DNA from: Aquibacillus saliphilus
GTDB taxonomy: Bacteria > Bacillota > Bacilli > Bacillales > Amphibacillaceae
Direction of reading: 5' to 3'
NCBI RefSeq assembly: GCF_020404745.1
Contig: NZ_JAIZAP010000005.1
Span: 62,001 to 126,000, forward strand
DNA: 64,000 nt
Shown here piece after piece: positions 33,081 through 40,326 of the stretch. Each line of letters begins with the position of its first letter. The stretch's first letter is position 1. The translations under genes were made by a program, and so were the position numbers. The notes beneath the pieces are model-generated. The model had not been told where the DNA came from, ran no database searches, and saw nothing but the letters and a program-made list of their open reading frames with translations.

Positions 33081-34235
33081 TTACAGATCCTGTTTACGGT
33101 ATTTAATTTCTCCCTGAACAGCTGTTGCCTGAACGTGCAGGTTATCATCTACTACCACATAATCTGCTGTCTTCTCAGGCTTAATGCTACCTAAAATAGT
33201 TTCTTTTCCTAAACTCCTTGCAGGTGACAATGATGCAAGATGCCAGATTTCAGTCAATGAATTTCCGCTCCATTGCTGAAGATTCTTGATTCCATCTATT
33301 AAATTTAAGGTACTGCCGGCTAATGATCCTGTCTCAGTCCGCGCAACACCATTTCGCATCACAACAGGAAACTCGCCAAGCAGATAATCTCCGTCAGGCA
33401 TTAATCCTGCTCGCATGCAATCTGTAATTAAAAGAAGTTTATCCTGCTTCGTCTTTAGTGCAAAGCATGCAATGTCAGGATGCACATGAAAGCCATCACA
33501 AATCAGCTCACTATATGCGCGCTGATCAATTAGTCCGGCACCTGTAGCTCCTGGTTCACGATGGTGCAGCCCAGACATACCATTAAATAAGTGAACAAAA
33601 TTTCGCGCACCTGCATCAACCGCTTCAGTACAGCAGTTATAACTCGCATCCGTATGCCCTATGCTTACCAGGACACCTCTTTCACTTACTGAACGAATAA
33701 ATCCCATTGATCCCTCCCGTTCAGGAGCCAGCGCAATTTTTACAATTGTACCCTTGGAAAGCTGCTGCCACTCTAAGAACTCGTCAATAGCAGGATCACG
33801 AAAATAATTTTTATTTTGCGCTCCCTTATGTTTTTCCGTAAAATACGGACCTTCCAGATAAATGCCTTCAGACTGAGCACCTGCTAATCCCGTGCTAACA
33901 GCATCCGTAACTGCTTTAATTGCTTGGTTTAAATCTTCCTTGTTAGATGTTAATGTTGTCGGCAAAAACCTTGTCACTCCAAGTTTTAGTAAAGCTTCAG
34001 AAATACCATGTACTACATCTGTTCTGCCATCCATAATGTCGTGTCCATCTATTCCATGAATGTGGGTATCAAACAGACCAGGAGCAATGGTATATCCGCT
34101 CCAATCCATAATTTTCGAATTAGCTGGAAGGCTATCAACAAACGAACCAAAATGTCCGTCTTCTACTACTAAATAGCTCCCTTTCTTTACTTCCTTTTCG
34201 AGCAAAAAACGATCTGCTTTTATAAAATACTTCAT
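33081..34235 (-). CDS. nagA: N-acetylhexosamine-6-phosphate deacetylase (NagA/AgaA)
   Basis: A 384-residue amidohydrolase that removes acetate from GlcNAc-6-P or GalNAc-6-P. Motifs: HIHGIDGHD (about 56-64), LEGPYFTEKHKGAQN with the metal-binding Glu, IGHTDAS, HLFNGMSGLHHREPG, DGFHVHPD and the catalytic Asp in ITDCMRAG. The PTS genes upstream, AgaS and the tagatose genes point to GalNAc-6-P (AgaA role), though NagA specificity overlaps. ATG 34235 has AAGGAAG upstream. Confidence 0.9.
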   Translation of the reverse strand: MKYFIKADRFLLEKEVKKGSYLVVEDGHFGSFVDSLPANSKIMDWSGYTIAPGLFDTHIHGIDGHDIMDGRTDVVHGISEALLKLGVTRFLPTTLTSNKEDLNQAIKAVTDAVSTGLAGAQSEGIYLEGPYFTEKHKGAQNKNYFRDPAIDEFLEWQQLSKGTIVKIALAPEREGSMGFIRSVSERGVLVSIGHTDASYNCCTEAVDAGARNFVHLFNGMSGLHHREPGATGAGLIDQRAYSELICDGFHVHPDIACFALKTKQDKLLLITDCMRAGLMPDGDYLLGEFPVVMRNGVARTETGSLAGSTLNLIDGIKNLQQWSGNSLTEIWHLASLSPARSLGKETILGSIKPEKTADYVVVDDNLHVQATAVQGEIKYRKQDL

Positions 34236-34265
34236 TAGACATGCTTCCTTTTGGTTTTTAATTTA

Positions 34266-34682
34266 TTAAATTCCATCCGAATCTACTACAGTATCTATCA
34301 CATTAACTTCAAACTTTTTAATGTTTTCTTTTCCTTCTTTTAAAACGATATCGACAAAATCATCAACAGGAAGTTTCCGTTGGAATAGTCCACTTAAAAG
34401 CATTGGTGAATTTGCACCACCAATCACACGAATATTATCATTTATGGAAGCTATTTTTGAACTTACATTAAATGGCGTACCACCAGCTAAATCTGCGAAA
34501 CAGACAACTCCAGATCCAGTGTCAACATTTTCTATAGATTGAGTTAATAATTTTTCCAGTCTATCTGAACTTTCTTCAAATGGAATTACTTCAACTTGCT
34601 CTATATCCCCGGCAATTAACTGAACCGATTCTAGCAATCCATTTGGGAATGATCCATGTCCTGTTATTACAAATCCGATCAT
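34266..34682 (-). CDS. PTS mannose-family enzyme IIA
   Basis: A 138-residue soluble EIIA of the mannose/sorbose/GalNAc family. The phosphorylated His is in TGHGSFPNG (about residue 9); ADLAGGTPFN (about 64-73) is the other family landmark. It accepts phosphate from HPr and passes it to the IIB at 36390-36869. In this operon it corresponds to AgaF. About 75 bases separate it from the IID gene, and a ribosome site precedes ATG 34682. Confidence 0.92.
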   Translation of the reverse strand: MIGFVITGHGSFPNGLLESVQLIAGDIEQVEVIPFEESSDRLEKLLTQSIENVDTGSGVVCFADLAGGTPFNVSSKIASINDNIRVIGGANSPMLLSGLFQRKLPVDDFVDIVLKEGKENIKKFEVNVIDTVVDSDGI

Positions 34683-34757
34683 TTAATTCACCCTTTCATG
34701 GTGTTGATGAGGGAAAAGCTATCTAACAATCCGAAAGCTTCTCCCTATTACCTATAG

Positions 34758-35579
34758 TTACATAACGCCTAGGAAGGAACCTAGTAAACCAACAACAACT
34801 GTAAGACCAATTAATGCTATTGGTGAACGACCTTTTTTCAATAACCAATAAACTAAAAGCGTGTAAGCTAATGGAAGTAATGCTGGCATAATCTGATCTA
34901 GAATGTCAGTTTGAACATTTAATTCTGCTTCTCCTGAAACCCATGCATAATCAATATTAAACGATACATACGTTGCGATTAATCCACCTACAACCGTTAA
35001 ACCAACGATTGATGCAGCACGGGATACGTGTTTTGTTCCTTCTTTTAATTTGGCGATGGCTTTAACACCTGTTCTGTAACCATAGCCCATTAGACCAAAG
35101 CGAACACCAAAGTGAATAACGTTGAACATTATCAGGAATACAAATGGCCCGAGAACATTCCCTTCAACTGCTAACGATGCACCAATACTGGCTGTAATTG
35201 GCAGTAGTGTTAAAAAGAACATTGCATCTCCGATACCACCTAAAGGTCCCATTGTAGCAACCTTGATTCCTCGAATTGCTTCTCTATCTTCTTTCTTTTG
35301 CTCCATTGCTAGGATAATCCCCATAATAAAGGTAACCAAAAATGGATGCGTGTTGAAGAATTCCATATGATCTTTCATTGATTTACTTAAATCTTTTTTA
35401 TCTTTATGGATGTGTCTTAATCCCGGTAAAATTGAGTACAGCCAACCTGCTGCCTGCATTCTTTCATAGTTAAATGATGCTTGCAGTAACAGCGATCTCC
35501 ATGCTAGATGTCGTAATTGTTTCGAATTCAGCTCCGTTGCTTCGGTTGTATCTTCATATTTATATCCATTAGATTCCAT
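34758..35579 (-). CDS. PTS mannose-family enzyme IID (N-acetylgalactosamine type)
   Basis: A 273-residue membrane subunit. LAWRSLLLQASFNYERMQAAGWLYSILP near the start, GPLGGIGDAMFF (about 115-126), and C-terminal helices ending GLLGSFLGVM are IID signatures. With IIC it forms the sugar channel. The start overlaps the IIC stop by 11 bases, indicating coupled translation. Equivalent to AgaE in the GalNAc system. Confidence 0.92.
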   Translation of the reverse strand: MESNGYKYEDTTEATELNSKQLRHLAWRSLLLQASFNYERMQAAGWLYSILPGLRHIHKDKKDLSKSMKDHMEFFNTHPFLVTFIMGIILAMEQKKEDREAIRGIKVATMGPLGGIGDAMFFLTLLPITASIGASLAVEGNVLGPFVFLIMFNVIHFGVRFGLMGYGYRTGVKAIAKLKEGTKHVSRAASIVGLTVVGGLIATYVSFNIDYAWVSGEAELNVQTDILDQIMPALLPLAYTLLVYWLLKKGRSPIALIGLTVVVGLLGSFLGVM

Positions 35580-36336
35580 CGGTTATTTCCTCCTCTCTGG
35601 GTGCTGGTCCTTGTTTGTTTTTATTTTGATTAAAATCATACAGTGCAATCGCTAAACCAATTAACGCTATAGCTAAGATTGGCATTTCTAAATAAGCAGC
35701 TAAAACAAATCCAACAATAAAGAACATGACATATTCGACCTTCATCATAATTCTTAATAACATCGCGAAACCAATAGCAGGCATGATTCCACCAGCAATG
35801 GACAGTCCATTAATTATCCACTCAGGAACTGATTCTACAAGGTTGGCAGCTGATTGAGCTCCAAAATAAATCGGTAAAAATGCGATGATTGCATTGAAGA
35901 AAAACAAGATAACTAAACCAAGATAATTTATCCGCTCTATACCCTTGTAATTTGCATCAAGAGCAAACTTATCTGCTTTGTGCATTACAGGAGCAAATAT
36001 TGTAAAGAACAATGTGATCAACCCTTGTACAGCAACAGCAAATGGAATTGCTACCCCAACTGCAACATTTGGATCCTGGCCAGCGATAATACCAAATGCC
36101 GTACCAATTACTCCACCAATAACCACATTCGGTGGTTGTGCGCCTGCAAGCGGAACCATTCCCATCCAAATTAACTCCAATGTACCTCCGACAATTAGAC
36201 CCGTTGTAACATCACCTAATATCAGTCCAACTACTAGACCAGTAACTAGCGGTCGATGAATATGCGTTAACCCGTTGTACAGGTCAATACCAATAATCCC
36301 AGCCCATAAAGCTATCAATATAGCTTCTACAAACAT
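35569..36336 (-). CDS. PTS mannose-family enzyme IIC (N-acetylgalactosamine type)
   Basis: A 255-residue membrane protein with several helices. IIC landmarks are HIHRPLVTGLVVGLILGD (about 25-42), GGTLELIWMGMVPLAGAQPPN and VIGTAFGI. The C-terminus is hydrophilic. The start is ATG 36336 behind AAGGGAG; the frame to 36357 is longer by seven residues with no better site. Substrate GalNAc (or galactosamine) is inferred from the linked AgaS, NagA and aldolase. Confidence 0.92.
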   Translation of the reverse strand: MFVEAILIALWAGIIGIDLYNGLTHIHRPLVTGLVVGLILGDVTTGLIVGGTLELIWMGMVPLAGAQPPNVVIGGVIGTAFGIIAGQDPNVAVGVAIPFAVAVQGLITLFFTIFAPVMHKADKFALDANYKGIERINYLGLVILFFFNAIIAFLPIYFGAQSAANLVESVPEWIINGLSIAGGIMPAIGFAMLLRIMMKVEYVMFFIVGFVLAAYLEMPILAIALIGLAIALYDFNQNKNKQGPAPREEEITDGI

Positions 36337-36389
36337 AGTTAAACACTCCCTTTTCATAAATTTCTACTATCTTGTAACATCTAACTTTT

Positions 36390-36869
36390 TTAAAATAAAT
36401 CTAAAATGTTCTGTCCCTTTTCATTTGGCACTTTTCGTAAATCAAGATTCACCCCCAATTCATCAAGGCGTTTAAATGCTTTAATATCCTTCTCGTTGAC
36501 AGAAACTGTAGATGAGACCTGTTTTTTACCTTCTTCATAATGCATATTTCCAATATTTATGTGATCGATTGGTACGCCACCTTCTTTCAGTGCCAATACG
36601 TCATGCACATCTTTTACAACAAGAAATATTTTTTGTTTTGGTGACGCTTTATGAATCACATCAATTGTTTTTTGCAATGAAAAGTATCTTGCTTGGATTA
36701 CGTCCGGTAAAACCATATCCATCAAACTTTGTTGTACTTCATCCTCAGAAACTTTATCATTAGCGACTACCACCAGATTTGCACCGAGGTGGTTTACCCA
36801 AGTAACTCCTACTTGTCCATGAATTAAACGATTATCAATTCTTGTTAATAAAATATTGGGGCCTGACAT
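36390..36869 (-). CDS. PTS mannose-family enzyme IIB (N-acetylgalactosamine type)
   Basis: A 159-residue soluble EIIB. The phosphorylated His lies in RIDNRLIHGQVGVTWV (about residue 17); ANLVVVANDKV and the RKVPNEKGQNI end are typical. It phosphorylates the incoming sugar at C6. The start is ATG 36869, nine bases after GAAAGG; ATG 36878 is too close to that site. First PTS gene after agaS. Confidence 0.92.
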   Translation of the reverse strand: MSGPNILLTRIDNRLIHGQVGVTWVNHLGANLVVVANDKVSEDEVQQSLMDMVLPDVIQARYFSLQKTIDVIHKASPKQKIFLVVKDVHDVLALKEGGVPIDHINIGNMHYEEGKKQVSSTVSVNEKDIKAFKRLDELGVNLDLRKVPNEKGQNILDLF

Positions 36870-36947
36870 ACGTATCATCCTTTCATTTTTACGTTTTTAC
36901 ATTTACTGTAAGTGCTATCATTTTTTTGTTAGAGGCTGATGTTGCCT

Positions 36948-38129
36948 CTATTTTCCATCAGTATAATCATATATCGTAACACCTTGCACCACACGGTTTA
37001 CACGACCATCTGGACTTGGATTATCTGGTGTAATACATAATTGTAGTGATTTCTTTAATGACAAGGTTTGGGCAAAAATTACATATAGCAATGCCAAATT
37101 AAAATCACTTGACAGATCTTCTTCTCCAAAATTTACATGAATGGACCAATCTGCAAGTTGTTCCACTTCTTTATCAAGTTTTTCGGATAGAGCAATCACC
37201 TTAATTCCAGAATCATCTCCTGCTAATTCACGTAAAATATCCATATCATATTTTCTAGTATAAGGATCTTCTGACATAAATAAGACAACAACGGATCTAT
37301 CATTTAAAATTGATTTAGGTCCATGTCGAAAACCTAAAGATGATTCATGAATAGCAACAACTTTACCAGCCGATAGCTCAAGCATTTTTAACGAAGCCTC
37401 ATGTGCTAACTGACCAAGTAAACCAGACCCTAAATAAACAATTCTTTCAAAATCAAAGGTGAGAATCTTATCAATCTTATCCGTAATAGAATCTATTAGA
37501 CGCTCTGCATTTACAATTAATTGTTTCTGTTGACTACCTGTAAATTCAGTTACAGAGAAAATAGAATAAGCAGCAAGAATCATACTCGTGAAACTGCTAG
37601 TCATAGCAAAAGCTTGATCGTGAGCTTTTTCCGGCGTTAATACCGTAATACTATTGCTATCATCTTTAATGTTTTGTGCTAATTTACCATCTTTGTTACA
37701 CGTAATAACAACTTGATAGAAATTGTCTATGATTTGTTTCCCTAACGAAACAGCCGCGACACTTTCTGGACTATTCCCTGATCTTGCAAACGAGACTAAT
37801 ATAGTAGGTTTATCTTTAAACAGGTATCCCGAAGGATTTGACACAATATCCGTTGTAGGAACTGCTTCAAATTCAACATTTGATTGATTTTGTTTCTGTA
37901 ATTCCGGGACTAATGTATCTCCTACAAATGCGGACGTTCCAGCCCCAGTTAACACAACACGTACACGATCATGTTTTTTATAAATAGAATCAATGAACTC
38001 CTGAATGGAGGCCTTATTATTAAAAAGCGACTCCAACATTTCCTTCCAAACACCTGGCTGTTGGTAAATCTCATTAGCTGTATTTACTGCTTTGCTGTTT
38101 TCTAACTCTTCAGCTGATATGTTAAACAT
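36948..38129 (-). CDS. agaS: AgaS-like SIS-domain sugar isomerase/deaminase
   Basis: A 393-residue protein with two SIS domains (about 45-190 and 215-370). VVLTGAGTSAFVGD (about 57-70), SFARSGNSPESVAA, TSSFTSMILA and ESSLGFRHGPKSIL match AgaS/tagatose-6-phosphate ketose-aldose isomerase. It converts galactosamine-6-phosphate to tagatose-6-phosphate with loss of ammonia, the key step that distinguishes a GalNAc from a GlcNAc pathway. ATG 38129 follows GGGGGATG. First structural gene of the operon, just after the GntR gene. Confidence 0.88.
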   Translation of the reverse strand: MFNISAEELENSKAVNTANEIYQQPGVWKEMLESLFNNKASIQEFIDSIYKKHDRVRVVLTGAGTSAFVGDTLVPELQKQNQSNVEFEAVPTTDIVSNPSGYLFKDKPTILVSFARSGNSPESVAAVSLGKQIIDNFYQVVITCNKDGKLAQNIKDDSNSITVLTPEKAHDQAFAMTSSFTSMILAAYSIFSVTEFTGSQQKQLIVNAERLIDSITDKIDKILTFDFERIVYLGSGLLGQLAHEASLKMLELSAGKVVAIHESSLGFRHGPKSILNDRSVVVLFMSEDPYTRKYDMDILRELAGDDSGIKVIALSEKLDKEVEQLADWSIHVNFGEEDLSSDFNLALLYVIFAQTLSLKKSLQLCITPDNPSPDGRVNRVVQGVTIYDYTDGK

Positions 38130-38174
38130 TTTACATCCCCCATACTTTTTTATTTCTAGTAATCTATCATTAAT

Positions 38175-38198
38175 ACTGGTTATGTTGTCATTACCAGT
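38175..38198. promoter_or_regulatory. Candidate GntR operator before agaS
   Basis: ACTGGTTAT and ATTACCAGT form an interrupted inverted repeat with one mismatch and a 6-base spacer. The half-site recurs in the palindrome upstream of the GntR gene itself (39004-39019). It sits 46-69 bases before the agaS start. Confidence 0.6.
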
Positions 38199-38248
38199 TA
38201 ACTTAAAAAATATACTCTATTAAGGTATCTTGCTACTTAATAGAGATA

Positions 38249-38965
38249 TTAATTTAATTCAACAGTATAATCAAATTTGTCTCCTCGTGCCACACTAATT
38301 GTATATTCGATTAACTGATTCTTACGGTAAGCGAAGCGCTTGATAAGCATAGAAGGGCTATTCGTTATCATACCTAGATACTCAGATTCCACTTCACGTA
38401 TATTTGTAGCAGAAAAACGTTCAATTGCTTTAGTCACAACAACCTTGTAATCATCGTGAAAAATATCATACATTGGTCTTTCCTCTAAATCTTTTTTTGT
38501 TAATCTAGGGAAAAATTTCTTAGGCAAATAGGATGTTTCATACATTAAAGGCTCATCATCTGCCAGACGCAAACGAACTACCTTGAACACTTCATCTAGC
38601 GGCACGAGGTCCATTTTCTGTGCCACACGTTCATCAATCGCTATTTCCTTAAAAGAAAGGACTTGTGTAGTCGGAGTCTTACCCATCTCTTTCATTTCTT
38701 CCGTAAAGCTATAAAGCTTAACTAAATTTTGGTTAATTGACTTAGGAGCAACAAAGGTCCCTTTTCCATGTAACTTATAAATATAACCCTCTTGCTCCAA
38801 CTCCTGCAAAGCTTGTCTAACTGTTATTCGACTTAAATTATAGATATCACATAACTCGCGCTCTGAAGGCAGCTTTTGATGCTGCTCGTATTCCTCGGCT
38901 TCAATTTTCTTAATTAAATCTTCTATTAATTGCAGATATAAAGGAACCCTACTATTTCTATCCAA
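38249..38965 (-). CDS. GntR/HutC-family transcriptional regulator (AgaR/NagR-like)
   Basis: A 238-residue repressor. The N-terminal winged helix (1-70) carries PLYLQLIEDL, KLPSERELCDIYNLSRITVRQALQELEQEG and LHGKGTFVA. The C-terminal UTRA effector domain (about 90-235) has ADDEPLMYETSYLP and the SPSMLIKRFAY region, which usually binds a sugar phosphate. The likely inducer is GalN-6-P or GlcNAc-6-P, by analogy with NagR. TTG 38965 is the start, nine bases after GGAGGTGAC. Autoregulation is suggested by the palindrome upstream. Confidence 0.88.
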   Translation of the reverse strand: MDRNSRVPLYLQLIEDLIKKIEAEEYEQHQKLPSERELCDIYNLSRITVRQALQELEQEGYIYKLHGKGTFVAPKSINQNLVKLYSFTEEMKEMGKTPTTQVLSFKEIAIDERVAQKMDLVPLDEVFKVVRLRLADDEPLMYETSYLPKKFFPRLTKKDLEERPMYDIFHDDYKVVVTKAIERFSATNIREVESEYLGMITNSPSMLIKRFAYRKNQLIEYTISVARGDKFDYTVELN

Positions 38966-39003
38966 TTATATATTGTCACCTCCAATAAACTTCATTAAAA
39001 ATT

Positions 39004-39019
39004 ATTGGTTATAACCAGT
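39004..39019. promoter_or_regulatory. Candidate GntR operator before the gntR gene
   Basis: ATTGGTTATAACCAGT is a near-perfect palindrome built from the same half-site (ACTGGTTAT) as the operator at 38175-38198. It lies 39-54 bases upstream of the regulator's TTG. Confidence 0.65.
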
Positions 39020-39180
39020 TGAATACAGTTTAATATACTAAACTCGAAATGTAAAGGGTTTCTTTTAAATGTTTTTTCATAGTATCTATTATTATTCACT
39101 TAGCTTTCTATTTGCTTCAACCCTGTATCTCATTTTAACACTTTCTATTTTCTAACTAACGGAAATCACTACCTAGTCTT

Positions 39181-40080
39181 TCAGCTATTTAATACACTTA
39201 ATCCTGCCCCAATAAGTCCTTGGTCATTGTCGCGACTTACATGCATTTCACCTAATATATGTCTCTGTTCATCAATCATGTAAGGATACAGTTTTTCTTT
39301 CACTATCTCCAGTAAAAAGGGATTATTTGTAGATACACTCCCCCCAAATACAATCTGTTGTGGGTCGAGCAAGCTATTAATCATATACACACCTTGAGCT
39401 AATGCCCCTGCCATATTGTCAATAAGCTGAATCGCATCGGGATCACCCCTGTTAAACGCGACAAATAGATCTGATGTCGTTATTGCTTCATTTGAAAACA
39501 ATTTCTTCGCCCTTTTTTCCAATGCTAGCCCTGAAGCTGCTATTTCCAGTCTTTCCATCTGCTTTTCGATATTCGGTGTAAAAACAGGAATTAAACCTAA
39601 TTCTCCAGCAAATCCATTTCCGCGGATAAATTCCCCTCCTTGGATAATAGAACAGGATATTCCTGTACTAATCGTCATATATACAAATAATTCATTTTTT
39701 TGTAAACCGGCTCTTTTCCATTCTGCAAATGCTGCCATGTGCACATCGTTGTCGATTACTATCCGGTCTATCCCCAGAGAATCTTTCAGTCTTTTTGCAA
39801 ATGGAAAGTTCGCCCATGGCAAATTGTTTTGGAAAATAGCTACCCCATTCTCCCGGTCAACCTTACCTGGTATTCCAGCACCAACGCCATAGATTTCACC
39901 GACTGGAATACTCGTTTGATTCAAGAGCTGATTAATACATGTAACCACTTGTGTATACATGCTCTCTTTATCCATGGCTTTACTTTTAACTATTTCCTTT
40001 TGACCTAGCTCACCCTTTTCGTTCACTAAACCTGCTGCGATCTTTGTACCACCAATATCAAGTCCAATCGCGTATTTCAT
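39181..40080 (-). CDS. ROK-family sugar kinase (probable N-acetylhexosamine kinase)
   Basis: A 299-residue kinase. GLDIGGTKIAAGLV (6-19) binds ATP phosphate, GAGIPGKVD and VIDNDVHMAAFAEW follow (catalytic Asp in DNDV), and FVYMTISTGISCSII, NGFAGELGL are present. The CxCGxxGCxE zinc motif typical of ROK kinases is missing; its place reads FTPNIEKQMERLE. Located after the GH112 phosphorylase, it probably phosphorylates the released GalNAc or GlcNAc at C6, feeding NagA and AgaS. Glucokinase activity cannot be excluded. ATG 40080 has GGGAGGGG upstream. Confidence 0.85.
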   Translation of the reverse strand: MKYAIGLDIGGTKIAAGLVNEKGELGQKEIVKSKAMDKESMYTQVVTCINQLLNQTSIPVGEIYGVGAGIPGKVDRENGVAIFQNNLPWANFPFAKRLKDSLGIDRIVIDNDVHMAAFAEWKRAGLQKNELFVYMTISTGISCSIIQGGEFIRGNGFAGELGLIPVFTPNIEKQMERLEIAASGLALEKRAKKLFSNEAITTSDLFVAFNRGDPDAIQLIDNMAGALAQGVYMINSLLDPQQIVFGGSVSTNNPFLLEIVKEKLYPYMIDEQRHILGEMHVSRDNDQGLIGAGLSVLNS

Positions 40081-40157
40081 TTAATCCCCTCCCTCTCTCG
40101 TTTCAATAAAAGACAAAACTAACTGGAGTTAATCCAATAAGTTTTGCCTGTTTCTTT

Positions 40158-40325
40158 TCAAACAAATTTTCTATTATAATTCCACAGTAAAAAAAGTAAT
40201 CCTGCTAAACCGATTAATTGAGTCAGTAATTCCACCTTGCCTACAGTTCTTTGCCCATTAATAATTAGAAACATACAAAAGAAAAAAAAGATGATTTTTA
40301 AAAGCTTCTTAATGTTTTCATTCAC
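40158..40325 (-). CDS. Small membrane protein (DUF6903-like)
   Basis: A 55-residue protein with two hydrophobic helices (about 8-22 and 33-50) separated by NGQRTVGKVE. The size, the Lys-rich start and the GQ..TG...L......GLAGL pattern fit the small DUF6903 group as I remember it. It starts at GTG 40325, one base after the GH112 stop, with GGGAGG eight bases upstream, so it is in the operon. Function unknown; an association with the sugar transporter is inferred. Confidence 0.6.
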   Translation of the reverse strand: MNENIKKLLKIIFFFFCMFLIINGQRTVGKVELLTQLIGLAGLLFLLWNYNRKFV

Positions 40326-40326
40326 C

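Noticed and set aside
35969-36259. Several overlapping frames antisense to the PTS IIC gene
   Set aside because: All are shadows of a strongly supported membrane subunit; odd Cys/Trp or Thr/Pro composition.
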